This document shows, piece after piece, positions 49,248-57,207 of a stretch of 64,000 nucleotides of DNA; the first letter of the stretch is position 1; the number at the start of each line of letters is the position of its first letter. The notes below the pieces were generated by a model that worked only from the letters and a program-made list of their open reading frames with translations, had not been told where the DNA came from and made no database searches. Where the stretch lies: assembly GCF_015461835.1 (NCBI RefSeq), contig NZ_JACOPX010000010.1, forward strand, positions 1 through 64,000, given 5' to 3'. This DNA is from Pseudomonas neuropathica. Its GTDB lineage: Bacteria; Pseudomonadota; Gammaproteobacteria; Pseudomonadales; Pseudomonadaceae. The translations under genes and the position numbers were made by a program.

Positions 49248-50207
49248 ATGGATGTGCCTATGCAAAACGACCAGGCCATGACCCGCGACAGCCTCTATGG
49301 CACCGCCGCCGAAAGTACCTACGCCGGCATCACCAGTTTCATGCGTCGACGCTACAGCCGCGACTTGCGCGGTGTCGATGTTGCGGTCAGCGGCGTGCCG
49401 TTCGACACCGCCACCAGCAACCGCCCCGGCGCCCGTTTCGGGCCACGCGGGATTCGCGCCGCTTCCACCGGGATTGCCTGGGAACGCCACTGGCCGTGGA
49501 CGTTCGACCCATTCGACCATTTGGCGGTGATTGATTACGGTGACTGCGACTTCGATTACGGCTCGCCACACAGCATTCCGCAAAGCATCGAAGCTCACGC
49601 CGAGCGCATTCTCGACGCCGGCAGCGCCATGCTGACATTTGGCGGCGACCACTTCATCAGCTATCCGCTGCTCAAGGCCCACGCCCGTAAACATGGCACG
49701 TTGTCGCTGATCCACTTCGATGCGCACAGCGACACCTGGCCGGACGAGGAGGGCAAGCGGGTCGATCACGGCACGATGTTCTGGCACGCGGCGCGCGAAG
49801 GGCTGGTTGATCCGGCGTGCTCGGTACAGATCGGTTTGCGCACCACCAATGACGATCACATGGGTTTTCAGGTGCTGGACGCCCGGCAGGTGCATCGTCG
49901 TGGGTGCGACGCCATTGTCGAAGCGATCCGCGCGCGGGTTGGCGATAACCCGGTGTACCTGACGTTCGATATTGATTGCCTCGATCCGGCGTTTGCACCG
50001 GGCACCGGCACGCCGGTGTGCGGTGGCTTGAGCACCGTGCAAGCGCTGGAGATTCTTGGCGGTTTACGCGGCATCAATCTGGTCGGGATGGACGTGGTGG
50101 AAGTCGCCCCGGCTTACGATCACGCCGACGTCACTTCACTGGCCGCTGCCACACTGGCGATGGAAATGCTCTGCCTCTACGCCGCCCGCCACAAGGTTGA
50201 TATTTAA
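49248..50207 (+). CDS. speB: Agmatinase (ureohydrolase)
   Basis: A 319-residue agmatinase that splits agmatine into putrescine and urea in the cytoplasm with two manganese ions. Metal ligands lie in FGGDHFISYPL, HFDAHSDTWPDEEGKRVDHG and TFDIDCLDPAFAPGTGTPVC. SVQIGLRTTNDDHMGFQVLD and GMDVVEVAPAYDHADVTSLA are conserved with E. coli SpeB almost end to end. AGGAG lies seven bases upstream of the ATG at 49248. It forms an operon with the polyamine-binding protein. Guanidinobutyrase is an alternative within this family; agmatinase fits better. Confidence 0.93.
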   Translation: MDVPMQNDQAMTRDSLYGTAAESTYAGITSFMRRRYSRDLRGVDVAVSGVPFDTATSNRPGARFGPRGIRAASTGIAWERHWPWTFDPFDHLAVIDYGDCDFDYGSPHSIPQSIEAHAERILDAGSAMLTFGGDHFISYPLLKAHARKHGTLSLIHFDAHSDTWPDEEGKRVDHGTMFWHAAREGLVDPACSVQIGLRTTNDDHMGFQVLDARQVHRRGCDAIVEAIRARVGDNPVYLTFDIDCLDPAFAPGTGTPVCGGLSTVQALEILGGLRGINLVGMDVVEVAPAYDHADVTSLAAATLAMEMLCLYAARHKVDI

Positions 50208-50225
50208 CCCGCACACCATAACCCC

Positions 50226-50253
50226 TGTGGGAGCGAGCAGGCTCGCTCCCACA
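50226..50253. repeat. Single REP hairpin
   Basis: TGTGGGAGCGAGC-AG-GCTCGCTCCCACA, a perfect 13-bp stem with a 2-base loop, 19 bp after the agmatinase stop. It is the GTGGGAGCGAGC subtype, one hairpin rather than a pair. Confidence 0.9.
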
Positions 50254-50334
50254 TTTTCAGCCAAGGCTCCTGCCAGTTTCTGACACCATCCTCTGCTAAG
50301 CTCGAACATCTTTGCCCTCCAGAGCCTGCCCAAC

Positions 50335-51051
50335 GTGTCGCGTACCACTCGTCTTTTGACTTTGCTGCAAGTGCTGCGCGGCAAGAAGCGCCCGGTGACG
50401 GCCGCGACCCTGGCTGCCGAGCTGGAAGTGTCCGAGCGCACGCTTTATCGCGATATCGCGGAACTGACCGCCCTCGGCGCGCCGATCCATGGCGAGGCGG
50501 GGATTGGTTATGTGTTGCGCAGCGGCTTGTTTCTGCCGCCGCTGATGCTCAATGCCGACGAAACCGAAGCCATCGTCCTCGGTTTGCGTTACGTCGATCA
50601 GCGCGGTGACGAAGTCCTCGGCAAAGCCGCGGCGGATGCGCTGGCGAAAATTGCTGCCGTGCTCGATCCGCAGGCCCAGGAAGCGCTGCGCAATCCCACC
50701 GTGATGGCGGGTCCGCCGGGTTATGGTTTTCCGCAAAACGCCGTGCCGTTGAACGTGTTTCGCCATGCCATCCGCGACCAGGCCAAACTGCACATCGATT
50801 ACGCCGACGCGCAACAGGTGCCCAGCCAGCGGTTGATCTGGCCCTTGGCGCTGGGCTTCCTCAACGAGGTGCGAATCATCGTCGCGTGGTGCGAATTGCG
50901 CAGCGCCTATCGCACTTTTCGTACCGACCGCATCAGCGCAGCCAGCCGCCAGGGCGACAGTTATCCGGGGCGCCGCAGTGATCTGTTGCGCACATGGCGC
51001 GAGCAGATGCAACTGGATGAAAGCGGGCGTTTCACTCCTGACAAAAACTGA
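50335..51051 (+). CDS. YafY-type WYL-domain transcription regulator
   Basis: A 238-residue regulator with an N-terminal winged helix (MSRTTRLLTLLQVLRGKKRP; VTAATLAAELEVSERTLYRD; IAELTALGAPIHGEAGIGYV) and a C-terminal WYL region (DYADAQQVPSQRLIWPLALG; AWCELRSAYRTFRTDRISAA). WYL domains sense ligands, often nucleic-acid-related or small molecules. The start is GTG 50335. Its target is probably the downstream NTF2-like gene or itself; inference. Confidence 0.9.
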   Translation: MSRTTRLLTLLQVLRGKKRPVTAATLAAELEVSERTLYRDIAELTALGAPIHGEAGIGYVLRSGLFLPPLMLNADETEAIVLGLRYVDQRGDEVLGKAAADALAKIAAVLDPQAQEALRNPTVMAGPPGYGFPQNAVPLNVFRHAIRDQAKLHIDYADAQQVPSQRLIWPLALGFLNEVRIIVAWCELRSAYRTFRTDRISAASRQGDSYPGRRSDLLRTWREQMQLDESGRFTPDKN

Positions 51052-51103
51052 CGCAACGCTGTTTTAGGATGGTCGCAGAACCAAACAAAAAGGAGCTGCA
51101 ACC

Positions 51104-51445
51104 ATGTCTCATCCCGTCTCTGCACTGGCCCCGGCGATTGCTGCGTATATCGATGCGGCCAACGCACGCGATACTTCCAGGGTCGCCAGTTTTTTTGCCG
51201 AGGATGCCAACGTGTTCGACGAGGGCCAACATCAGGTCGGCCCGCAAGCCATCGCACAATGGATGCACGACACCGGGCAACGCTATCAGCCACGGGTCGA
51301 AGTGCTGGACGTGCAGCAGCGCACCGGCAAAGTGCTGGTGCACGGGCTGATTTCCGGAACCTTCCCCGGCAGCCCGGCGCAGCTGCGCTACACGTTTCGC
51401 TTGAACGAGCAGGGGAAAATCGCTCGACTGGATATTTCCCTGTAA
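51104..51445 (+). CDS. NTF2-like/SnoaL-type protein
   Basis: A 113-residue protein with an NTF2-like fold: LAPAIAAYIDAANARDTSRV, FFAEDANVFDEGQHQVGPQA and the strand pattern VEVLDVQQRTGKVLVHGLIS; GTFPGSPAQLRYTFRLNEQG. AAGGAG lies ten bases before the ATG. It may be an enzyme or a ligand-binding protein; the family does not decide. It follows the WYL regulator by 52 bp. Confidence 0.88.
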   Translation: MSHPVSALAPAIAAYIDAANARDTSRVASFFAEDANVFDEGQHQVGPQAIAQWMHDTGQRYQPRVEVLDVQQRTGKVLVHGLISGTFPGSPAQLRYTFRLNEQGKIARLDISL

Positions 51446-51467
51446 CCGTCGTGGCATACTGCCGCGC

Positions 51468-52583
51468 ATGACTTTCGACTCTCCTCTCAGCGCCTGGCAA
51501 CACGCCGTGCAACACAAGGGCTTCATCCAGGATGAAGCCCAGGAACACGCAGTCTGGGCGCTGCAAAAATGCCATGAAGCCCTTCACGCCGGTGCCCGTT
51601 CGGTCAGCGGTGTTTATCTGTGGGGGCCGGTCGGGCGCGGCAAGACCTGGCTGATGGATCAGTTCTATCAGAGCCTGCGGGTGCCGGCGCGACGCCAACA
51701 CTTTCATCACTTCATGGGCTGGGTGCATCAGCGCTCGTTCCAGCTGACCGGGATTGCCGATCCGTTGCGCGCGCTGGCCAGGGAGCTGGCGGCCGAGGTG
51801 CGGGTGTTGTGCTTCGATGAGCTGTTCGTCAACGACATCGGTGACGCGATCATTCTTGGTCGGTTGTTTCAGGTGATGTTCGACGAAGGCGTGGTGATCG
51901 TCTGCACCTCCAATCTGCCGCCGGATGAGTTGTACGCCGACGGTTTCAATCGCGACCGCTTTGTGCCGGCCATTGCCGCGATCAAGGCGCATATGCAGGT
52001 GGTTGCAGTGAATGGCGCCGAGGATCATCGCTTGCATCCGGGGGCCGGCCTCCAGCGCTATTTTGTCGCCACGTCTGCGGTGAGTGCGCTAGAGGAAGTC
52101 TTTCAGGCATTGACCGCCGGGCAACGGGCCAGCGTCGAACCGGTGGCGGTCGGTCATCGCCAGTTGAACGTGGTCCAGGCCAGTGAAACGGTGTTGTGGT
52201 GCCGCTACGCCGATCTCTGCGAGCAACCGTTCGCCGCCATGGATTTCATCGCGCTGTGCGACCGCTACATGGCTATTCTGTTGAGCGAAGTACCTAATCT
52301 CAGTGCGCAGAAACGCGAAGGGCGGATCGCGCGCGGCACTGAAGACGCCGCGCAGCGGGTAGTTGCGGGCGACCGCGAGTTGCCGCAATTGTCGGTTCAC
52401 GACGACGGCGTGCGGCGTTTCATTGCGCTGGTCGACGAGTGCTACGACCGCAAGGTGCCGCTGTACATCGAAGCGCAAGTACCCATGGTTGCGCTGTACA
52501 CCGAGGGTTATCTGGAATTTCCGTTCCGCCGCACCCTCAGTCGCTTGCAGGAGATGCAGCTGCAGCGTTTTGCCGAAGCTTGA
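51468..52583 (+). CDS. zapE: ZapE/AFG1-like ATPase
   Basis: A 371-residue AFG1-family ATPase. Walker A is GVYLWGPVGRGKTWLMDQFY (about residues 45-64) and Walker B VRVLCFDELFVNDIGDAIIL (about 111). TSNLPPDELYADGFNRDRFV, with the conserved Arg, and GEG..-like sensor segments follow. In E. coli ZapE associates with the division ring. Pseudomonads carry another ZapE-like gene elsewhere by recollection, so this may be the second copy. The start ATG 51468 lies 22 bp after the NTF2-like gene; the symbol applies to the family. Confidence 0.9.
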   Translation: MTFDSPLSAWQHAVQHKGFIQDEAQEHAVWALQKCHEALHAGARSVSGVYLWGPVGRGKTWLMDQFYQSLRVPARRQHFHHFMGWVHQRSFQLTGIADPLRALARELAAEVRVLCFDELFVNDIGDAIILGRLFQVMFDEGVVIVCTSNLPPDELYADGFNRDRFVPAIAAIKAHMQVVAVNGAEDHRLHPGAGLQRYFVATSAVSALEEVFQALTAGQRASVEPVAVGHRQLNVVQASETVLWCRYADLCEQPFAAMDFIALCDRYMAILLSEVPNLSAQKREGRIARGTEDAAQRVVAGDRELPQLSVHDDGVRRFIALVDECYDRKVPLYIEAQVPMVALYTEGYLEFPFRRTLSRLQEMQLQRFAEA

Positions 52584-52601
52584 ATGGAAGAGGGCGCCGA
52601 C

Positions 52602-53183
52602 ATGAGCCAAGCGTTATCCCATCATTTGCTGACCATGGCATACCAGAATGCCTGGGCCAATCATCGTCTGGCCAAGGCCTGGACGCAGCTGAGTGCGACG
52701 GATCTGGCGGCGCCTCGGGTGAGTTTTTTTCCGAGCATTCGTCTGACCCTCAATCACATCCTCACGTGCGACTGGTTCTACGTCGATGCGCTGGAGCGCG
52801 AATTGCGCGGGGCCGAGCCGCATCCCGACTGCTACGTGTTTTTCAATGTCGACGAGCCGTTTACCGACGGCCTGCAACTGCGCGAAGAGCAGGCTCACGT
52901 TGATCGACGCCTGATCGCCTATTGCGTGCAATTGCGCGATGCCGATCTGACGCGCATCGTCACCATTGCCCGTGATACGCCGCAGCACGACAGCCGTTTG
53001 CGCATGCTTTCGCACCTGTTCGAACATCAGATTCATCACCGTGGGCAGGTGCATGCGATGCTCAGTGATACGTCAGTCAAGCCGCCGCAGCTGGATGAGT
53101 TTTTCTGCGTCGGCGAGAGCAGTCTACGCGCCGAGGACTTTGCCGAACTGGGCTGGACCGAAGAGTTGATCTGGGGGCACTGA
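52602..53183 (+). CDS. DinB-family protein
   Basis: A 193-residue DinB/YfiT-like four-helix protein. Metal-ligand histidines are visible in LTLNHILTCDWFYVDALERE (His51-type) and HLFEHQIHHRGQVHAMLSDT (the HxxxH and H pair of the fourth helix). The family includes thiol transferases and putative nucleases, but most members are uncharacterised. GAGG lies eight bases before ATG 52602; the frame opens at 52584, just after the ATPase stop. It probably forms a transcription unit with the ZapE-like gene. Confidence 0.9.
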   Translation: MSQALSHHLLTMAYQNAWANHRLAKAWTQLSATDLAAPRVSFFPSIRLTLNHILTCDWFYVDALERELRGAEPHPDCYVFFNVDEPFTDGLQLREEQAHVDRRLIAYCVQLRDADLTRIVTIARDTPQHDSRLRMLSHLFEHQIHHRGQVHAMLSDTSVKPPQLDEFFCVGESSLRAEDFAELGWTEELIWGH

Positions 53184-53298
53184 CGGGTAAAAAGCAAAAG
53201 TCTTTTGCATTTGTCGGTTGCCCGCCCGATCACCCCCGCGCTAAGGTCAGACAGCCTTTCAGTACGCACTTTGCGCGCCGGGGCTTTTGTGTTCGGGG

Positions 53299-53802
53299 AT
53301 GGAAATGGATTCCGCAGAAATTCTTGTACTTCAGGCCAGCTACAGCAATCCAACGCACGCCGAGGCCATCGGTATCGTGCTCAACCACTATGCAGAAGAC
53401 CCGATGGGCGGCGGTCATTCGCTCGACCCTGAGCTGCTGCGTCGCCTGCCCGAAGAACTGGCCCGGCGCCCGCATGCGTTCAGTGTGCTGGCCTTTGTCG
53501 GTGGTGAACCGGCGGGGCTGGTGAACTGCTTTGAAGGGTTTTCCACGTTTGCCTGCAAGCCGCTGGTCAACGTCCATGACGTGGCGGTGGTGGGCCGCTT
53601 TCGCGGTCTCGGCCTGAGCCAGAAGATGTTGCAAAAAGTCGAAGAAATCTCTCGCCAGCGCGGTTGCTGCAAAATCACCCTGGAAGTGCTGGAAGGCAAC
53701 GCCGTGGCGCAGAATGCCTACAGCAAGTTCGGCTTTGCACCGGGCATGTTCGACCCGGATCACGGGCGCATGCTGTTCTGGATCAAAAACCTCCAAGCCT
53801 AG
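53299..53802 (+). CDS. GNAT N-acetyltransferase
   Basis: A 167-residue GNAT. The cofactor-binding segment is VNVHDVAVVGRFRGLGLSQK MLQ (about residues 92-115, with RGLGLSQK), followed by ITLEVLEGNAVAQNAYSKFG, the classical motif B with Asn and Tyr. DPMGGGHSLDPELLRRLPEE is near the N-terminus. Alternatives for the start are ATG 53299 and 53305. The acceptor is unknown. The gene is followed by a repeat cluster. Confidence 0.9.
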   Translation: MEMDSAEILVLQASYSNPTHAEAIGIVLNHYAEDPMGGGHSLDPELLRRLPEELARRPHAFSVLAFVGGEPAGLVNCFEGFSTFACKPLVNVHDVAVVGRFRGLGLSQKMLQKVEEISRQRGCCKITLEVLEGNAVAQNAYSKFGFAPGMFDPDHGRMLFWIKNLQA

Positions 53803-53804
53803 AA

Positions 53805-53909
53805 GCCCCTCACCCTAACCCTCTCCCTGAGGGAGAGGGGACTGACCGAGGTGTTTGGGCGAGGTACACCGACCTGAAACATCGAGCCGAACTCAGGTTT
53901 TGAAAAGCA
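53805..53909 (+). repeat. CCCTCACCCT-family repeat, copy 3
   Basis: Full copy: GCCCCTCACCCTAACCCTCT, hairpin CTCTCCCTGAGGGAGAG, ACTGACCGAGGTGTTTGGGC, TACACCGACCTGAAACATCG, AGCCGAACTCAGGTTTTGAA and AAGC. Best-preserved copy in the window. Confidence 0.9.
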
Positions 53910-53937
53910 CACAGAACAGCTCCTGTGTCTTGGGAGT

Positions 53938-54006
53938 ACTGACCGAGGTGATTGGGCGATTTACGCCGACCTGAAACATCGAGCCGAACTCAGGTTTTGA
54001 AAAGCA
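53938..54006 (+). repeat. CCCTCACCCT-family repeat, copy 4 (right half only)
   Basis: ACTGACCGAGGTGATTGGGC, then CGCCGACCTGAAACATCGAG and CCGAACTCAGGTTTTGAAAA. It repeats bases of copy 3 almost exactly as a direct repeat, 98 bp apart, without the CCCTCACCCT hairpin half. Confidence 0.9.
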
Positions 54007-54019
54007 TGAAAATCGGCTC

Positions 54020-54063
54020 CCTTTCCCCCTCGCCCCTTTGGGGAGAGGGCTGGGGTGAGGGGG
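54020..54063 (-). repeat. CCCTCACCCT-family hairpin, copy 5 (left half only)
   Basis: CCCTTTCCCCCTCGCCCCTT and the complementary AGAGGGCTGGGGTGAGGGGG form a hairpin equal to the first half of the repeat in reverse orientation, so copies 4 and 5 together read like a full element broken and inverted. Confidence 0.75.
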
Positions 54064-54134
54064 TTGGATCTTGCTGACCCAACCCCATCTGCGAACTCGC
54101 GACAGCATAAGGTCGAACCCCCCGCTCATTGCCC

Positions 54135-54162
54135 ATAAAAAAGGCGCCCCATTCAGGGCGCC
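54135..54162 (-). terminator. Terminator of the small exported-protein gene
   Basis: GGCGCCC-TGAAT-GGGGCGCC (54143-54162) with T6 on the minus strand just after the stem. It lies 62 bp after the stop codon of the 69-residue gene. Confidence 0.9.
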
Positions 54163-54223
54163 AAACTGTCTTCTTCCAGGCCAGAGCGGAGCCACGGAAG
54201 GTCCATCGGTTGCTCGGTCAATC

Positions 54224-54433
54224 TCAGTCGCGATACGACTCGGTCACTTGCGCCGTCTGATCGGCGGGAACGCGAATTTCTTTCGCGTTGGCGTCGCTCT
54301 TCTGCTCGCTCTGGGCTTGGTGAACCGGGAAATTGTCGTAGTAATAACGCATACGCTCAGCGCCGCCCTCGGCGAAGACGCTGGCAGAACCCAGGGTAAA
54401 CAGCCCGGCAAGGATTGCGGTAGTGATTTTCAT
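54224..54433 (-). CDS. Small exported protein of unknown function (69 residues)
   Basis: Signal peptide MKITTAILAGLFTLGSASVF cut after FA|EGG; the mature part (about 48 residues) includes ERMRYYYDNFPVHQAQSEQK and AKEIRVPADQTAQVTESYRD, with a Tyr-triplet. AGGAGG is just before the ATG (six-base spacing), and a strong terminator follows. Expected in the periplasm. I do not recognise the family. Confidence 0.85.
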   Translation of the reverse strand: MKITTAILAGLFTLGSASVFAEGGAERMRYYYDNFPVHQAQSEQKSDANAKEIRVPADQTAQVTESYRD

Positions 54434-54619
54434 GGTGCCTCCTACTGAACAAGTGGGAGCCGTTCGTCCATGAAGCAGATCTCGGAGAAGAGTCTGGGAG
54501 GCATGAATTAACGCGGGGTTAACGCCCGTTCAGTGTAGGTTTTGCAGCATGTTGCGGGGCGATATCAGACAGACGCGGCGCACATCAAGCGTAGGTGCGC
54601 CGCGCCCGATAGGCGGGGA

Positions 54620-56848
54620 TCAGAGTTTCCAGTCGAGACTCAGGGTGACGGTGCGCGGGTCACCCCAGTACACGCCGTTATAGAAACCGACGTTGTCGTA
54701 ATACTTCTTGTCGAACAGGTTGTTGACGTTCAGTGACGCCGACAAATGCCGGTCGAACTCGTAGCGCGACATCAGATTGACCACGGTGTAGGCGTTCTGG
54801 GCGATTCGCGCTTCCTCGGTGTCGCCGCCAACTGGTCGGCTCGACGTGCCATACACATCGCTTTGCCAGTTCACCGCGCCACCCACGGTCAACGCCTGCC
54901 ATTCACCCGGCAGACGGTACGCCGTGGAGACACGCAACAGGTTCATCGGCTGATTGGTGTTGGTGCGCTCGCTTTCGCCGTTCACCGAGTGGGTATAGGT
55001 GTAACCGGCGGTCATGTTCCAGCCCTGAAGAATTTCGCCGGACACTTCAGCTTCAAAGCCGTTGACCTTGTTGCCCTTGCCGCCGGATTTGTAGAACTGC
55101 TCACGGGTAACCGGATCCGCCGGTACCGAGTTATCGAGTTCGGCGACGTTATCCTGCTTGCTCCAGAACACCGCCGTGGACAGGTTCAGGCGTTCCTCGA
55201 GCAAACTGCCCTTGACGCCCACTTCATAGTTTTTGCCGACAACGGGGTCGATGTATTTTCGGTTCTTGTCGCGGTTGCCCTGGGGTTTGAAGATGTCGGT
55301 GTAACTCACGTATGCCGTGTACTCCGGGGTCAAGTCGTACAGCAGGCCGGCGTAAGGCGTCCAGACGTCGTTCTGTTTCTGGCTCGTGTAATCGACCTTG
55401 GTCAGTTGCCGGCTGGCGTCGTAACGGTTGCTGGTGCTGGACGCTTCCCAGCTGCCGTATCGGCTGCCGAGCACGGCGTGCAGATCATCGGTCAGGCTCA
55501 GGCGCGTGGCTATGTACCCGGCTTTCTGCCGGGTATCGTCCTTGGACCCGGTGAGGTCGGTGACGGTGTCGCTGAACTTGGCGATGTCGCCCATGTATTT
55601 CCAGTCGCGGATGGTCCCGTAGTCCTTGGGACGCGCACCGGCAATGGTGTACGGCGAGTTCGAGCGGCGCTCGGCTTCACCGTAGCCGAACATCATTTCG
55701 TGCTCACGGCCCAGCAGCGAGTAGGGACCCGAGACATTGAAGTCATACGCCTGCATTTTCTGCGTGCCGATCATGTGCGAGGTGTAGGCGATCATGCCGC
55801 TGCGGTCCGCTGCGGGAAAACCCGCACCACCGTAATAGACCTTGCCGTCGGTATTGCTCTCGCGGTGGGTGTACGCGGCTTTCAGGCGCCAGCCGCCGGC
55901 CAGTTGCTGATCGAGGGTGGCAAACGCGGTCTTGTCTTGCAGCGGCCAGGAACTCCACGACGTCGACATGTTGGTCGAGCGGCCGAGACCGGCCTTGCTG
56001 CCATCGGCATTCCAGTAAGGCACCGTGCCCCACGACGAGCCTTGCACATGCTTGTTCTGATAGTCGTAACCGACCGCCAGCACAGTAGAGTCGGTCAGAT
56101 CCGCCTCAAGCACGCCATAACCGACCTCGCGTTGCAGCGCATATTTGTCCTTGATCGACTGGTTGTCGCGATAGGCCAACACCGTACGCCCGCGAAGGCG
56201 ACCGTCGAACGCCAGCGGCCCGCCGACATCGACGTAGCTGTAGTAATTGTCGTAGCTGCCGCCACTGACCCCGGCCAGCGCCTGCCACTGCGCGGTAGGA
56301 CGCTTGCGCACCATGTTGATGGTCGCCGACGGATCACCCGCACCCGTGGTCAGCCCCGTTGCGCCGCGCACCACCTCGATACGGTCGTAAATGATCGTGT
56401 CGGAATCGGACTTCATGCGATCGAAGGTGTTGAGCATCCCGTCGATCTGGAAGTTGTTGATCGCATAACCACGCGACGAGTAACTGACCCGATCCGAATC
56501 CAGATGCTGCACCACCACACCGGTGGTCTGGCGCATAACCTCGGACAATGTACCGAGCTTGAAATCATCCATTTGCTGCCGGGTGATCACCGACACCGAT
56601 TGCGGGGTTTCCTTGATCGACAGATTCAGTCGCGTCGCCGTGCTCATCGCGCCAGTGGTGTAGGACTCGGTGTTTTCGGTGGTAGTGCCCAGGCCTTGCG
56701 CGCTGACGTTGGTCGCCGCCAGCTCCAGCGCCGGATTGCCGGGCAGCGGCGGTTTTTCGGCTTCGGTTTCAGCCAGCAGATCGGCGCTGAAAGCAGCGCT
56801 GCACAGGCCAAGGGTGAGGGTCATGGAACGGGTAATGGGCGCGAACAT
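54620..56848 (-). CDS. TonB-dependent siderophore receptor, FhuE-like
   Basis: A 742-residue outer-membrane receptor. The signal peptide is followed by SAQGLGTTTENTESYTTGAM as probable TonB-box region; the plug starts LSIKETPQSVSVITRQQMDD and includes DSDRVSYSSRGYAINNFQID and VVRGATGLTTGAGDPSATIN. The barrel ends NLFDKKYYDNVGFYNGVYWG and the terminal strand SLDWKL. Overall similarity to E. coli FhuE (coprogen/rhodotorulic acid receptor) is clear over the plug and barrel. It has no N-terminal STN signalling domain, so it does not signal to a sigma factor. ATG 56848 has AGGAG ten bases upstream. Its natural ligand is probably a hydroxamate. Confidence 0.93.
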   Translation of the reverse strand: MFAPITRSMTLTLGLCSAAFSADLLAETEAEKPPLPGNPALELAATNVSAQGLGTTTENTESYTTGAMSTATRLNLSIKETPQSVSVITRQQMDDFKLGTLSEVMRQTTGVVVQHLDSDRVSYSSRGYAINNFQIDGMLNTFDRMKSDSDTIIYDRIEVVRGATGLTTGAGDPSATINMVRKRPTAQWQALAGVSGGSYDNYYSYVDVGGPLAFDGRLRGRTVLAYRDNQSIKDKYALQREVGYGVLEADLTDSTVLAVGYDYQNKHVQGSSWGTVPYWNADGSKAGLGRSTNMSTSWSSWPLQDKTAFATLDQQLAGGWRLKAAYTHRESNTDGKVYYGGAGFPAADRSGMIAYTSHMIGTQKMQAYDFNVSGPYSLLGREHEMMFGYGEAERRSNSPYTIAGARPKDYGTIRDWKYMGDIAKFSDTVTDLTGSKDDTRQKAGYIATRLSLTDDLHAVLGSRYGSWEASSTSNRYDASRQLTKVDYTSQKQNDVWTPYAGLLYDLTPEYTAYVSYTDIFKPQGNRDKNRKYIDPVVGKNYEVGVKGSLLEERLNLSTAVFWSKQDNVAELDNSVPADPVTREQFYKSGGKGNKVNGFEAEVSGEILQGWNMTAGYTYTHSVNGESERTNTNQPMNLLRVSTAYRLPGEWQALTVGGAVNWQSDVYGTSSRPVGGDTEEARIAQNAYTVVNLMSRYEFDRHLSASLNVNNLFDKKYYDNVGFYNGVYWGDPRTVTLSLDWKL

Positions 56849-56922
56849 CGCAGCCGACTCCTTGTCTTCGAGGGAAAAATTCCGTTTGCTCAAAGACGAA
56901 GGGTGCGGCTGGGATTTAGTAT

Positions 56923-56942
56923 CAAACGAGAAATATTATTAT
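56923..56942 (-). promoter_or_regulatory. Possible Fur-box-like A/T-rich segment
   Basis: Minus-strand AAATAATAATATTTCTCG lies about 75 bp before the receptor ATG and shows partial match to the ATAATGATAATC Fur hexamer repeat. In such a high-GC genome an A/T-rich patch of this kind next to a siderophore-receptor gene is suggestive only. Confidence 0.35.
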
Positions 56943-56992
56943 TTGAAAGTGTTTCGGAGGTTTGACTCGACCTCGCTTGAAAAGCAAAAGAA

Positions 56993-57046
56993 CGCAGCCT
57001 TCGGCAGCTCCTACTCACATATCTGTAGGAGCTGCCGAAGGCTGCG
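56993..57046. repeat. 22-bp perfect inverted repeat, GTAGGAGCTGCCG type
   Basis: CGCAGCCTTCGGCAGCTCCT AC (56993-57014) and its exact reverse complement (57025-57046), loop 10 bases. It recurs in degraded form at 47053-47148. Confidence 0.9.
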
Positions 57047-57141
57047 ATCTTTTAATCCCGAATGCTGGAAAACGTAGTCTGGCCCCGTTTAGTCCCTGTT
57101 TAAAGCACCGCTTAAATAAATCCGTCCCCTTCGTGATCCTT

Positions 57142-57207
57142 GGTACCGTCCGGGTTGACTGCGATCCCGGTCGGACCGTTCCCGACCGGGATGTTCGCCA
57201 GGACTCA
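57142..57207 (-). pseudogene. Relic of an eighth propeller blade after the stop codon
   Basis: Directly after the TGA (57205-57207) the same frame reads VLANIPVGNGPTGIAVNPDG T, which matches the start of the blades TNIPxxxxPxGIAVSPDGT in register. Homology is lost after the PDGT. So the stop lies within the blade spacer, where other blades have TDQVL, and the rest of the blade is non-homologous. Confidence 0.85.

Larger units (their letters stand above)
56849..57204. other. 356-bp intergenic region with receptor promoter, hairpin and blade relic
   Basis: No intact gene. Next to the receptor start there is A/T-rich DNA (AAATAATAATATTTCTCG on the minus strand, about 56923-56942), in part like a Fur box. 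In the middle is the long hairpin at 56993-57046. The distal end (57142-57204) encodes a relic of a propeller blade beyond the stop of the next gene. Confidence 0.6.

Noticed and set aside
54746..56965. 739-codon plus-strand frame opposite the siderophore receptor
   Set aside because: Shadow of the receptor gene, which has signal peptide, plug and barrel signatures on the other strand.
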